DNA from: Ligula intestinalis
Taxonomy: Eukaryota; Platyhelminthes; Cestoda; Diphyllobothriidea; Diphyllobothriidae
Reading direction: 5' to 3'
Assembly (NCBI GenBank): GCA_036362985.1
Contig: JAYGXS010000004.1
Span: 63,694,141-63,758,140, forward strand
DNA length: 64,000 bases
Part shown: piece by piece, positions 47,111 through 59,974 of the stretch
Layout of the letters: each line of letters begins with the position of its first letter
Numbering within the stretch: the stretch's first letter is position 1
The notes under the pieces: generated by a model
What the model saw: only the letters and a program-made list of their open reading frames with translations
The model's database searches: none
Told to the model about the DNA's origin: nothing
Translations under genes and position numbers: made by a program

Positions 47111-50039
47111 TTGAGAGAGCTCTTATCTTCTTTCCATTGAATGTATGAGATTTGGAAAGGTCTCCAAAGAGCCTTTTCTCCGTGTGGCCAACGGGGATCT
47201 CTCCAATCCAGCAACATCAGTATGAACGCAGAGATTCTACTCAAGTATATTACCAAGAATTGACCATAGATTTTCAAATAAATTAAAGGCAGGACTAAAT
47301 GCTGTCCACATGCCTTTCCTACACAAAAAAGGAACTTTTAGGCTTCCAGGGCTGCGGCTTCGTCCCGCATAAGAATAATCCTTCACACTTCTAGAACAAG
47401 TTTATTCTCAAATTTGGACCTGTCCATACGTTTAAGTACAATTTATGAAACAAGCTTTAGTTAAGAATCTCCCGTCTAGTATATCCAGCATATATTCGAC
47501 TCTGTGGACAGAGAGCCCTCCAAACGTCCTTGTTCCCCATACCATCACTGGAAAGCTAACATGCGGAACTTAAACATTCTCAAACATTGTACGATTTGGA
47601 GCCCCAATAACGTCATTTTTCTGTGTTTTTGCGGGTGGAACAATTAATACGTCAAATCATTGCGGCAGACGACTTGTTTCCAGTCGTCTCCAATCCATCT
47701 TATGACCACTTTACAAGAACTCATCCTATCCTTGATTAGTTGTTCAGTTCCCGTAAGGCTATTCGTTCTTTGATAGGTGGTTAAATCCAAGTGTGCTCTT
47801 AAGTACCGGTGCACACTGGATTCAGAAACCCTCAGGCCTTTAAAATTTGGTTTCTTTGCGCTATTACTCGCACTTTGCCTTGGTATACGAAAAGATTTTT
47901 CGAAAATGATCTTTTCAATTCTTTCCAACATTTCTCGTCTTTCAGAATTTTCCTTTTTTGGCAGAGTACCTCTACGTTTGTAGCTTGACTACTAACGTTT
48001 GACCGTCTGCATATGTACACCTTAAACATTATTATCCTTCAGTCACTTCACTCCGGCCTCTATCCTACCTTGAGGTCGACCTCTGTCCTATGAGCTTCTT
48101 GTCGTCAGAATTCCTGATACTGATTTGTACTGGTTTAGAGCTTTCCCTTTTATCTGTGCTGCTGTACAGTATAGTAAACGTTGCATTAACGCTTTAAATA
48201 ATAACTCACCAACCATTGATGTTGAGGAACATATAAAATTATTGCTAAGTATTCACTGTTAAGGAAATTCTCTAACCTCAAAAATATGCAAATAATTTTT
48301 GGACACGCTATATATTCCATGTCAGCAAATCACCTTTATCTCAAAAATTATTTGTTTATTGTCAAATAACACATTATCATCATTTTCTTAGACAAACACT
48401 GTGCACGCTATTTGACGTTATAAAAATGGCATGCTAACAAGTATGAACGTGTTGGGCACAGAAATACGAGATTCGTACTACAGGCAGCCTTGCTCTAAGT
48501 TACATAGGTTAAATGTTTCCTAATGGTTATTCTTACCTTCTTGATTTTTCTGACAGGTATTTCCCTAACGCTGAATCTAACTGCCAGAAAATTTAACGCA
48601 AGCTCGCTTTAAGTAAGTCAATTTACACAAAACAGTGTTGTAAGGTGTTTGGAGCATCGTGAATAGTACAAAAATAGCATACATAATAGTAAAGATGCAA
48701 TTCTACCTGAACCAGTGGTAGCCTTAATCTTTTTCCTGATTGCAGATTGTTTTAAATGCAAACAAAACCGTCTTCTCGTCCTCGCTAAGTAAGAAAACAG
48801 TCCATTTTAGAAGAAAAACAACAGTTTTTTTATTTACGATCGTTAAAAATATCGAGTAATCAAAATACAATGAAAATGTTTGGCATGAATTGTGTTATTA
48901 TTTTAGTGATTTAAATGTTAAGACAGTTTGCAGCGCCCAAGCATCTTCTGCTAATCGGCTTGTCAGAGGCAGACTTTTTTTTGAAGCTAGAACCCGTACA
49001 ATGAGTTTTTGAGTCTGCATTATTCCTACCGCCACCACATATCATATATATTTTAACAAACTCGCCTACAGTAACGCCCATTGATTGTAAACTACTTGAT
49101 AGATGCACGTAAGCTATGAATAGAGAAATTATTGCCTTAAGTTAATTAAATTGGGATTAATATGCTTCTTTTCAGTGCAAAAGTACTTACATGCATTTTT
49201 CCTCATTAGCCGTAAATAAGTGTCGCGACATCCCCATATCTATTTTCCTGTATGAAAAAGATTACAACTTCTGCCAATTACCCGCGTTGCTTGCACTCCG
49301 GAAGCAGAAAGCAACAGATTGTAGATTGATGCGAAGATACTACGCCTGTCTACATTTGTTGGAATAAGCTGTACCTTTTAAGAGAAGACTCGGTAAGCAG
49401 AAATATCAGGCAAGAATATTAAGAGTGCATTATCACCTATATTGGTACCGCACTTTGCACTAACCAGGTTTTGTCAGTTAGCTATGAGCAAATGTATTCC
49501 CAACAAAAAATCATATCGCTCGAAGTATTAGCTAAAAATGGAAAATAGGTTTAAGAGTATAAAATATTGTCCAAATTGCGTTGTTATACTTATTATCGTA
49601 ACGCCTTATAATAAAATATTAAAGTTGCGGCGGAGGGTAATTTCATAGACAAGTTCCTCGTTAAGTAGCCTTCAAAAACTAAACTGTGTAATAAATGGCA
49701 ACTTATATCAATGATTGTTTTGTTGATATTCATTGGTGTTATAAATTTAAATTAATATTGATATAATGTGTCTACGTTACTATTTGTCGTACGAACTTGG
49801 AAGAGAATCGTGTATTCTTTAAACGTAATTCATCCAAAAAGCCAACCCTCTGTTGTTAAATGAAAAGATAAGATAATATTTAGATTGACTTTTTGTGACC
49901 ACAAAACTATCATACCTGTAAAGATATTTAAAATCAAAATTTAAAATTTCTAGAGGCAATGAAATTAAGAAGATCTTTATTTGTTTCTACAGGTGCGCAG
50001 GAAATAATTGTTGTTTACGTTTTCTATAAAATAGGATGG
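47111..50039. other. Non-coding AT-rich stretch
   Basis: No recognised feature between the ribozyme array and the intact PLE. Short open frames near 47644-48029 are on both strands and unassigned. Confidence 0.4.
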
Positions 50040-50166
50040 AAACAATTCCAACTCAATCAGAAGTAAATTAAGCAGACTGCGTCCGGAGCGGTACGTGCAT
50101 AACTATTCTTCAATGCGTCTTGACAAAACACTCTTAGAGTAACTATCTCTAGGCCCTAAGTTCTGC

Positions 50167-50511
50167 ATGGCGGGAAAAAGGCCGAGGCAGCTAGAGTTAG
50201 AAATCGCATTTGAGAGCCTCTTTAGCCAGACTGCTGACCTAAAATCTACCAAGCCTAGCGAAGTTGATTATCTCAAGTCGACGCTGGTGAACTGCTGCCA
50301 GCAGTATTTGAGAAAGGTCCCAACGAACAAAGGCCCCTTAACAAAGGCTCATCTGGATAGCCTAAGAGAACTCCGAAGAAACGACGACATCGTGCTAACA
50401 AGACCAGACAAAGGGTCCGGAATAGTACTGATGAATAAGAATGATTATGTTACGAAACTAGAAGCCATCCTGGCAGATCGTTCGAAGTTTACAAAATTTA
50501 GAGAAGGATAA
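50167..50511 (+). CDS. PLE polyprotein, N-terminal part (before frameshift)
   Basis: 114 codons from ATG 50167. An in-frame TAA about 30 bp upstream makes this the first usable Met. The segment ILTRPDKGSGIVLMNKNDY (residues ~75-95 region, here DDIVLTRPDKGSGIVLMNK) is the conserved start of PLE reverse transcriptases (the xxKADKGNxxVVM box). The frame then runs into an early stop. The homologous continuation (EKDKERTEAVEGQLTAIL) is found in the next frame from about 50490, so a single-base frameshift around 50485-50500 breaks the gene. Confidence 0.75.
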   Translation: MAGKRPRQLELEIAFESLFSQTADLKSTKPSEVDYLKSTLVNCCQQYLRKVPTNKGPLTKAHLDSLRELRRNDDIVLTRPDKGSGIVLMNKNDYVTKLEAILADRSKFTKFREG

Positions 50512-50578
50512 GGAGCGTACGGAGGCCGTCGAGGGTCAGTTAACTGCAATTCTCAAAGACCTGCACAAGGAAGGTTTC

Positions 50579-52273
50579 TTGTCTGACAAAGAGCTTGAAA
50601 GAATGAGACCTGTAAGCACGACAGTACCTAGAATGTATGGCCTGCCGAAAATCCACAAACAGGGGTTACCCTTGCGTCCCATCCTGGATATGAGGAACTC
50701 CCCTTATCACGCCATTGCCAAATGGCTGGTAGAAAAGCTAAAACCACTTGGCAGTGACCTATACTCTCGAAGTTTGAAAGACACGTTTGAGTTTGTTGAG
50801 GCTATAAAGGATATGAATGTTGGAGAAAGTAAGATGCTCTCATTGGATGTATCGTCACTTTTTACCAACGTACCCGTGGTGGAAACCATTGACTACCTCT
50901 GTGATGTGATAAGGGACACGAACTACCGGATAGGTATACCCGTGAAAACCCTGAAAGAACTTCTTGCGAGATGTACGCAAAATGTGCAATTTCTCTGCAA
51001 TGGTCAATTTTGCAGACAGATAGATGGTGTGGCAATGGGCTCACCACTTGGCCCGTTTCTCGCAAATGTCTTTATGGGCAAGATCCAGAAAACTTGTCTA
51101 AGGGACACTATCAATGACCTTGCGTTTTACGGTCGATATGTTGATGACATCTTCTGTTTGACCGACTATAACGCGGACACTGACGCTCTGGTCGCGAAGT
51201 TTAACAACGCGCACCCATCTCTCAAATTTACTGCAGAGACAGAGGAAAATGATGAAATTTCGTTTCTTGATGTCCATCTGCGAAGGCAAGATGATGGATC
51301 GATCCTGCGTAGAGTCTTTCGAAAGAAAACCTGGACGGGACAATACACCAACTTTCACAGTTTTGTCCCCCTAAATATAAAACGAAATCTAGTCCAGGGA
51401 CTAGCAGCTAGAGTACGAAAGATCTGTTCTCCCGAAACTGTGGAAGCAGAGCTCCAACAGCTGCAGCAGATACTTATCGAAAATGGATGCCCGGAGAGGT
51501 TCATCCTCAGGAATATTGGCGAGCGATCCAAAAAGCCTGATACCTTAACAGCAGAAAAGAAAGACGTTTTCATAAGACTGCCTTTCTCGGGCGATGCAGC
51601 AAGCGAGCTGGTCAGACGGCGTCTAAGAACCGCAATCGTTAGCGCTTTCCACGCGGCGAACTTACGGGTGTTCTTCACGAACTCTCCCCTCCTACGATTA
51701 GGAGAATCAGACCGACTCCCGTTGAAGGCCACATCTATATGTATTTACTCTTTCACTTGCTCCTGTGGAGCAAGATACATAGGCCGAACAACGAGGCACA
51801 TGGAAAAGAGGGTACGTGAGCATATACCGGCCTGGTTAAATAAAGGTGAAACTAGATCGATTTCGAGTTCATTTCTCGCACACCTCGTCGATGCGAATCA
51901 TCGAGTCGATACTAACAAAGCCTTTCAGGTTGTCTACCGGACACCATCCAACTTTTCCAAGGGCCTACGCCAAAGGGTGCTTGCAACAGCCGAAGCAGTA
52001 GCTATACGGCTAGAGAATCCGGTGCTGTGTTGTCAGAAACTGACAGAAGCCTTTTCACTTCCGTGGCTGACCCCGACGACAGGAAACGATCGCACTTTGC
52101 CCCCACGCCCCAGTGAGAGTCGTTCGCTGTGCACAAATAGCAGCAATTATCCCCCCATGCATCTGCCATCTGATCAACCCCACAACCTAACCCAATTACC
52201 CTCCCTACCCCTCCTCCCCTCCCCGGACGCACAAACCTCTAAACGCCGACCTCGCCATGCGGGCGACGCGTAA
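50579..52273 (+). CDS. PLE reverse transcriptase with GIY-YIG endonuclease
   Basis: 564 codons from the first Met after the frameshift; the true frame opens earlier, at about 50490. The RT has YGLPKIHK (residues 20-27), motif A SLDVSSLFTNVP (88-99, catalytic Asp 90), motif B GVAMGSPLGP (150-159) and motif C YVDD (187-190). A thumb region follows, with FLDV at 229-232. The nuclease has CIY (388-390), the CSC pair (394-396), YIGRTTR (400-406) and a catalytic-type Glu 472 in AEAVAIRLENP. The last ~60 residues are Pro/Ser-rich. RT copies element RNA; GIY-YIG nicks target DNA. All checked catalytic residues are present. With the N-terminal part the protein would be about 700 residues, a normal PLE size. 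Confidence 0.92.
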   Translation: MSDKELERMRPVSTTVPRMYGLPKIHKQGLPLRPILDMRNSPYHAIAKWLVEKLKPLGSDLYSRSLKDTFEFVEAIKDMNVGESKMLSLDVSSLFTNVPVVETIDYLCDVIRDTNYRIGIPVKTLKELLARCTQNVQFLCNGQFCRQIDGVAMGSPLGPFLANVFMGKIQKTCLRDTINDLAFYGRYVDDIFCLTDYNADTDALVAKFNNAHPSLKFTAETEENDEISFLDVHLRRQDDGSILRRVFRKKTWTGQYTNFHSFVPLNIKRNLVQGLAARVRKICSPETVEAELQQLQQILIENGCPERFILRNIGERSKKPDTLTAEKKDVFIRLPFSGDAASELVRRRLRTAIVSAFHAANLRVFFTNSPLLRLGESDRLPLKATSICIYSFTCSCGARYIGRTTRHMEKRVREHIPAWLNKGETRSISSSFLAHLVDANHRVDTNKAFQVVYRTPSNFSKGLRQRVLATAEAVAIRLENPVLCCQKLTEAFSLPWLTPTTGNDRTLPPRPSESRSLCTNSSNYPPMHLPSDQPHNLTQLPSLPLLPSPDAQTSKRRPRHAGDA

Positions 52274-52420
52274 ACGATGAATTTTAATTAGACTACACTA
52301 TTTAACCCTGTCCATCTGTCTAGTTTTAATTAGCTTGCAAATGTTTTGGCCTGACGATGATTTGCTGAAAACATATGTTTGCCAATCTTGACTTCTCAAC
52401 TTAAGAAGGGGAATATTTGC

Positions 52421-54339
52421 AGATCTTTAAAAAATGTTTGTTCAAAAGACGGCATAAAGAAGTCAGCAGTATTAACAGGCTATATGGTAAGAAGTATTAA
52501 GTCTCTACTTAGGTAACATTTCCGGGTCAAAAGCGCATTTTAGAATTTTACTCCAATCTTCATGAACTAGCAAAGTGTATCGTGATTACAGCACGGAACA
52601 GAACATTTTCGCTTTTTCTTGTTGCTGAAAGCCTTCAGTCAACACATTCTGAAGCATGGGGAGTAAATGTACATCCAAATTTTAACTGAATGTCCAGTAC
52701 AAACTTCGATCTATGAATGATGCTGCCTGATGACTAAAGTAATCCAGGGATGACTTTTTCAAGCATATGTATTACGTTTTTGATATGCATCTCTGTAAAA
52801 ATTCTTTGCATGCCTGGAACTTGCACTTAAAGTTGAAATATAAGCAGAAAACGGACAGCTACGTATGGAAAAAATGCACACTTCTCAGGATAAAATATAA
52901 ACCTTTAAATCTTACAATTGTTTATTTATCAAACATATCGATTTATCTCAAAGAGAATGAGCAGTCATTTTGTATTTACCCATAATTTAATTTTTTTCAA
53001 AATTTAAGTGAGTGATTATAAATCATGGGCATTTACTTTCATAAGCATATTGTTTCCAATGGAAAATTTGTCAGTTTAGCTGCTTAAATGACATTGAACG
53101 AATTCTGGTTGCCACTTGTACTGCTTAGATTTTGAATTTCAATATTCTTTAATTATAAATGATATTGTATGGAAAAAAGTGGTTAAAATATGCTTGAATT
53201 CATCTTGCAATTTATGCCTTCCGTTTTTTACGAACTTATTTGATTTATTATTATTTTATCAACTTGATGCGGTGTGTTTTTCTTTTATGTCTTAGAAAAT
53301 TGTTTGCAGATCTCTTTAGGTGGCTTTTTCCGTTCATAGGATACTGCTTAAAAGAGGGCTGTAGCGTTTTTGAAATGTAGGAGCGCCTATTTGCAGTCTT
53401 TTATGCTTGAAAACGATCGCAGATAGTCATTCCGTTTTCTTCCAATTAATTGTCTGAAATATTTTCTTAATAACCAAGATGGTAGGAAATGGTCCGTTGG
53501 GCTTATCTTATCTTGTAAGACGGTGCTGTTTGATAAAACGTCACTTTACAGCCTGGTTTTATGGCGGCTCGTGGTTAAATCACGAAGATCTCGGGAAACG
53601 AACGCTTCAAAAGAGTGAACTTGCAACTGAAACAATGGAAGCTCAGTGTTTTCTTTCACAAATACGTAGATACATTCAAAATTGATAGATATGTACACAA
53701 TACACTCAGAAGCACGCCAGCTGGAGCTGTTTTCTACGAGCAATCGGTGAGATGACAGTTAGGGAGACTGGGATCCAACACTTGGGATAAAAAATCTACC
53801 TTCAGTCTATCGAACGCTTTGTCTATGGACAGATAATGCATTCCGGGAAATTGCAGAGACTAATTGAGTTTAACTTTTCAAAGGTTTAGATGATGCTCCG
53901 TGTAGTCATAAAATCTAAGGAGATATTTATTACTTGGTAGCTTGCAGTAAAATTGGAGGAGAACTTTAAGCAACCCTTAAGGGTACATATAAATTCTTTG
54001 CATATTAAAAACTACGACAGCAATCATAAAAGTTCACCCTAATTTACACTCGCTCAGATGCTTATATAGGCATAGCACCATTTAAAAGTGAGCGAAGAGT
54101 CAAATATGAAATGACATGCCCTTTAAAGCTTATCAGAAATAACGGAATTCACGGAATGTTTGCAAAAAGCCCATGGAAGAATGGAGACTTGCGAAAGGCT
54201 AAAATGTTGCAATGGAACAGTTCTTGCCGATTTATTCGAAGGCCTTGCTGACTTTACAAATGACCAGAAATCTTGACAAACGCATATGTCCTTAGCCATT
54301 ATTAGTTAATAGTCCATTTAGTCAAACGTTTTAGTTCAT
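52421..54339. other. Non-coding AT-rich stretch
   Basis: No recognised feature. Confidence 0.4.
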
Positions 54340-54430
54340 ATACTCGCGAGGATTCCAGCCTTTGAGGTTGGGCATGACTGGTTGATGAAAATTTACAAGT
54401 CAGGAATAGCCATTTCGGTCTCTTTTCACT
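54340..54430 (+). mobile_element. SINE fragment, GGGTATGAC-tail family
   Basis: GATTCCAGCCTTTGAGGTTG (54350-54370), then GGGCATGACTGGTTGATGA, AAGTCAGGAATAGCCATTTC and GGTCTCTTTTC. This is the same order as the tails at 9.5 and 17.9 kb. The tRNA-like head is decayed. Confidence 0.5.
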
Positions 54431-54559
54431 TTATCGGCAACAGTACATATATGCGTACAATTTTCAAAATTCCTGCATGCAACTTATATGACGAAATTCA
54501 ACTTTGTAGTTTACCATTATTTGGACAGTTGTTTGTCCAGCTGAGTAGATTTAATTAAA

Positions 54560-56010
54560 AGAAAGGCCATAGTTTGGAAAACTTCCCCCTTAATTAAAGT
54601 TACGTACGAAAATAGGCACTTACTTCAGCTAATTTATGAGTAAGTTTTTATATTTTCTATGCTATAAGATAAGACAGAGCCAAACCTTTTGCTTACATGC
54701 ATTGCGCTATGGAAGCCTTTCAGAATAAGTTAAGAAAATCGAAAATATATCACTTTCAAAAATTGAAAAATTGTGTCCGGAATTGTTAAGATGCAAATAA
54801 AGCCAAATTTAAGGATCTGAATTTATTTTCGGAAATAAGCAGCAATTTTAGTTTTAAAATCATGCTTAACTAACCTGTGCATTTTTTTGCACAAAATGCA
54901 AGAAAAAAGTTTTCGTTGCATTTTTTTGACCGCACGGCTTAAAATGGCATACAAGCAAAGTGACCACATAGATTGCGGCAAATATAATATGAAGAAGGCC
55001 TTATTGAAAATAAGTCATGTAAATTATACGCACTCTCAATGCGCTATTTAGAGACAGAACAGACAGAAAAATAATAAGTTATTCAAAAATAGCCATACAT
55101 ATAGAGTCCTTTTGCATTCGCAGTCTTCAGTCATATTAATCGTTTATCTTCAGGCAAATTAAAGGAATTGTCAAAAGCCTCCAAATCCATTGTGATTTAA
55201 CCTTGGTAAAAGTAAATATACACAGAAATGTGTCAGCTGAATATCCAACGAGAACACTTTTGAAGAGATAGCTTATCATAAAATTTTTTTTTATTTATCT
55301 TAGGAATAACAATACCCGACTTATCTTGTGGATTTTATTGTTTGCTGTTTTTAGGCATTTCGAAATATGATCTACATTGCACTTTTCATAAAAATAATTT
55401 ATATCATTTTTTTGGCAAATAATCTTTATGTTTATCGAATTTTAAAGGTTTTAATATACACGTTGCACAGAAGCGGACTTTATGAATGACCTTACTAAGA
55501 CACTGAAAACGATGAAACTCATGCAGTAGTATTGAAAAATATTCAACGAATACTCGTCAACTAATCGTGATTTATACATGATATTTTGACTTGAAAATGG
55601 GTATTTTTATATGCAGTATTTCCCTAAATTCCTTTTTTCAAATTACGAGAAGATAAACATTTATTTTTCAAATTTAAAGCTATGTTTTACGTTCCCGAAA
55701 CTTGGAAATTATTGGCAAGATTTTATTTTTCTTGACTAACACTGAGTATTTCTTATATTTTTAAGTACTTAATACACTTCATGCTGCTTAGGATTGTATC
55801 CTAGTTTTCGTACATTATTCACGCCGGTATGCGAGTAATGATCTCACTTTTACAAATTAAGGCATGTTGTACGTAGCATTTACAGCATTGTACTATTAGG
55901 CGCAAATATTCGAGATCTTCATATTATAGTGTTTTATCATTTCCGGAAGCGGGTGAGCGTGAGAACAATTAAAATGACCACTGTGAACCAGGTATGGTTA
56001 TAACACGGGG
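54560..56010 (+). repeat. Diverged dispersed repeat, copy B
   Basis: Collinear with 2200-3770. Landmarks include TTTTTTGCACAAAATG (54885 region), TTATTGAAAATAAGTCATG (55001-55019), AAAAATAATAAGTTATTC (55068 region), CTTTATGTTT (55424), TTCTTATATTTTTAAGTACT (55750 region) and GAGTAATGATC (55833). It has many small gaps relative to copy A and is non-coding. Confidence 0.55.
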
Positions 56011-56574
56011 GTAGCGGTAAGATGCATCCATTGGACGGTTGAACAAAAGTAGGTGGCACGCTCTGACGAGGAAAATAGGAAATTAAGTGTGAGCAAGCTA
56101 CAAAGGCTTTAAATGTTTACAACTCCAGACAAGAATTTCTCATAACAGACAATTTTGAGCCAGTCCATTAGTCAGATCTCCTGGTAAATTTGGTAACTCA
56201 TCCTCGGCTGTCAGTGGTACAAAGAGTCACAAATACAAATTGATTATCATAAACGTAGCTCTCTCTCTGTCACATGATAGGTATATCGACTTAAAATGTT
56301 TTAATTTTGCACCAAACCATAAAAAAGACTCAAATAGGAACGCCATTTATCAGGAAAAAAATTATTGGCACCCAGAACTTTCCCTTGTATCATTTTTAAT
56401 AGAAGCATAATGATATAATGACGTTCCTTGCAAATTTTGTGGGACATTTTCGTGTACCTGTGCCTTGCGGCGCAATTGACAGCAATCCTAGAAAGTCAGT
56501 TATAAAACTAAGAATATATTTGTGGAAAGGAAACGGACCATGAAGAACCACACTTGAAGAACAGATGTCTCTAA
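56011..56574. other. Non-coding stretch
   Basis: An open frame at 56396-56614 (-) is unassigned. A short CT repeat lies near 56262-56272. Confidence 0.35.
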
Positions 56575-56790
56575 TTGATTGCTCGATACCTTCGAGCAAA
56601 TTTAGGATTTCCAATCTTAACGGACAGGAGTGCCAGCACTTCAGCAGAGTGCTGAAGTACTTGACGCTTACAGAACACTGATTCTTAGTTTGCCTTTCAT
56701 AGCAAGCACATACAAGGTTAAATGAGCCTGCCTGACGATGGTCGGTTAGCGATTTTTGTTCAATAAACTTAATAATTTAATTTGCTGTGA
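56575..56790 (+). repeat. Two hairpins followed by a PLE-end-like motif
   Basis: A hairpin TGCTCGA/TTCGAGCA lies at about 56578-56598. A second one, with a 9-bp perfect stem and GAG loop (56638-56658, ACTTCAGCA/TGCTGAAGT), follows. About 75 bp on, GCCTGACGATGGTCGG... GTTCAATAAACTTAATA (56730-56780) follows the plan of the PLE terminal motif. No coding sequence is identifiable; it may be a PLE end. Confidence 0.35.
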
Positions 56791-58859
56791 CAGTGACAGA
56801 TAAGCGAAAATACAACGGTCAGGTCAAATCATTATCATAGCATATTATTTTTATTAAAGACAATTCTTTCACTCAGTGCCTTTACGGAAAATTCTGGCAT
56901 AAGGTTAGGTTTAATTTAAGCGTTATCATGAAAGCTTAGTGAATATTTCAAATTTTTTAAACTATCGCTTTCCAACATTTATCTTCCGTTCGAGGTGTTT
57001 ATCAAAACCTCAAAAATAATATATTTCCAATAAGAATTTACTGAAGAAGTGACCTTTAAAAATTAATTCCTAAGACATTGAACGTCTAAAGCATAATTTT
57101 GCATGTATTCAAACCCCAAGTATGAGTGCCTACCATCAACTGTTTCAGCCTGTCGGCATCGCGACCGTGACATCGAATCTTATGATGGCCTGCTTGTGGG
57201 GCCAGAAAGGCAGCGTCAGATGTCCCATATATACACGCATCACACAGGCCTACCTTGACCATGCGATTGATCGATCATATGCGCTTCCACATAAATCGTT
57301 AGTAACACAACACAGTGTGGACAAAACAAGACACTGGCCACAGGCAAAGCAGTGAAATACCCCACACAAACAGGTATCCTCTGAAGCTAACTTTTTATCG
57401 TTCCTGTTGCAAATTAGTCGTCACCTTTCCATCGCCGATAAAATGAACTAAGTGTTAAATTTAAAAAACACACAATTCTCACGATTGGAGGAAACGCGCA
57501 TTTTCGTGACCTAGTACTAGATTAAAGGTCTCGGTTGTGTGTGCCACACACATGCCACCTCAGCAACTAAGTTCCCTTAATCACTGGGTTGGCAGTAGCC
57601 GAACGAGGTTTTTTTGTTACCAGGGCCTGGAGAACTCATCCTCCATGTGGCTGCTACCTTGATTGCACATAATTGTGTTCCACACTGCTTGTGAGAGCGT
57701 CTTTTAGAGTATATCTCCTGTGCGCCACGACTGTACGGGCTCTTTACGCCCACATAATACTGTGGTTGTTATCGTTGCCAGTCTATTCGTGACTATTCAT
57801 TGAACTGTATAAGAAAACAGTTTAGTGCACAAGGACAGTTTTAGATCAGAAGTAACCATGGAAGTCTTTTGCAAATAAAACAACAGAGCCCTTCTTTATT
57901 TTTAATGTACCCTTAGAGTAAGGTTAGTGGAATTGCCTGATAGAAGCTGCAGCGAAGGCCAGGTTTTTGAATTTCTAAATAACCATCTGCGGACCACCAT
58001 TCAGAGGCCGATGATAAGATAGCTTTATGCTCCACTAAAATGTATAGGCACGCATGAAAAAACTTGAGTGGTACACAGGGGCGATAAAAAATTTTTAAAT
58101 CATCCAAAATGGGTCAAGAAGCAACGGGGTGCCACATTGCTACTTTTTATTTCATAAAGACGCGTTGAAGCAGCGAGAATAATTTGCTGTAATAGACACA
58201 TCCATGGTAGCTCAACGTTCTTTTGTTCGTTCCCTATACAAGTTTATTCAGCTGTATCTGACTTTCGCAATTTGTTTTCTTTTTGAGTATCCTAACTGAA
58301 AGGAAGCTCGCTCCGGGTATAATCTGGAAAGTCCACTTTCATTGATAATGCATACTCACCTGAGCAGAGAAACATGCTCTGCAAAAATAGGTATTCGAAG
58401 CTAATGATGCCATAACACATCAGCCTTGCCTTTTGAAAAGAATAATCTTTGATTAGAATTAAGTGGCTGCTTTCAGTCCTTAAATTGTGTCAGCATCGCT
58501 TAACTTGTTGAAAACATTCACTGTACATTCTTTTGAATCGCGTATGCCAGACAATTTCAACGTGATGCTACGCATATCGTGCTTATTAAAAAAGTAATAA
58601 ATAGCCCATCGAGCATTGATCTTAATATATGCTCCAGTTTGCCTTATGTCTTTTGTGAACGTTCGAAGTTCCAAACCACGGTAAACATTTCATTTGAACT
58701 TTAGTGACGCGATACGTTAGGTAAACAGTGGGATTAACTTTTAACACTATTTGATCAGCTGCTTCAACAAACCTTTAACCTTTAAAGCATTTGACACTGT
58801 GGAACTATGCAATATTAAAAAAGCATATATTTTAAACTGTAGACTCTGCTTATACAAGT
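56791..58859. other. Non-coding stretch
   Basis: A locally GC-richer part at 57110-57790 contains an open frame (57122-57355, +) and TGTGTGTGCCACACACA (57536-57552), a short palindrome. No family is recognised. Confidence 0.35.
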
Positions 58860-58935
58860 GAACATGCGAGACCCAGGAAGTAATTGGGAAGAAGATGGCT
58901 TAATCGCTGGGACAATAATTTTATTCGCCTGCTGA
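58860..58935 (-). mobile_element. PLE terminal hairpin fragment
   Basis: ACCCAGGAAGTAATTGGGAAG, a purine loop and CTTAATCGCTGGGACAATAA match the outer end of the 44.7-kb PLE relic and the 62.1-kb copy. It breaks off at TTATTCGCCT, before the CTGATGA motif. Confidence 0.6.
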
Positions 58936-59699
58936 ATAAAGGTATTGGCCCAGCCTAACTTGCAAAGCAGACTGTGAAATTTTCAGTAACCAGCAGATAG
59001 AAAATATTTCACACGGGAGGCAAAAGTAATCAATATGAGCCTAAAATCCAATAGATGTGGAAAAGACGCCGGATTCACATGAAAGTTTACGGCTTCACAT
59101 TTTTTAAACAAATACGTTGAAAACCAAAAACCAACCTTTGCATGCTTCACTCCTGTCGTGTGCACTCGTGACGGGATCGTAGAGTTCCTGAAAGAATTCT
59201 TAAATTGCAGTCCTTCACTATTATTTTTTTTCGTTTTGTATTCATATTGGGTAACAGGCAGTTTTTATTGGTGGTTTGCGCAAAATATAGTTTGACTGGA
59301 TTAAAATAACCTCTAATCATCACCAACATGCCTTTAGCGAACATTTGGTTAGTAAATAGGCCTCAATAAGTTGTTGATATAATTAATTTTCAATATTTTT
59401 CACAAAATATGTTTGCCGTTGCGCTTATCTTTGTAGCAGTTTGTTTTATTTTAATACTTAAGGCTTGCCTATTAATAAAAAGTGGCATTTAAAATTAGAT
59501 TATAAACCGTACTTTTTGTTAACGCGATGCTCATAATAATATCAGAGATTTAAATTCAATAAATTATCGAGTTTAAAGGTCGACAAATTGGTCATATTTA
59601 TAAAAGCGTAAAAACCAGATAGCTCGGAAAAATTGGGTAAGTTCAAGGCGAATCTCTAATGACACATGCATTCCTTTATGATAATTTGGGTCTTCTGAA
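58936..59699. other. Non-coding stretch
   Basis: No recognised feature. Confidence 0.4.
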
Positions 59700-59974
59700 A
59701 TCGTTTCTATAATTAAAATAAAGCAGAATATAGTTCAGTATAGCTCAGTATGTTTAGGGTAGTAGACAATGCCTGTGAAGACCCTATTGAAAACAGTGTG
59801 CATGAAGTATCCAACATAAAATATGTCCCTATAAAGCAGTGAGTAACATACATAAATGAACACATTTTGACGTGTGTGTGAGGGCATTCAGCATTGTCTC
59901 TTGGGTACATAATATATCCAAAATAAAATATTTTACTGTAAAATAGTAAGAAGCATATACAAATGTAAAGTTTT

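Larger units (their letters stand above)
50040..52420 (+). mobile_element. Nearly full-length Penelope-like element
   Basis: One element-length coding region (50167-52273) encodes N-terminus, reverse transcriptase and GIY-YIG endonuclease. It is followed by ~140 bp that includes GCCTGACGATGATTTGCTGAAAAC (in pieces, around 52342-52366), a weaker form of the terminal motif seen in the PLE relics. The coding region is more GC-rich than its flanks. I found no inverted or direct long terminal repeat around it, so the outer ends are estimates. It is the best-preserved element in the window. Confidence 0.8.

Noticed and set aside
51355..51732. 125-codon minus-strand open frame
   Set aside because: Antisense shadow of the PLE RT/GIY-YIG coding region.
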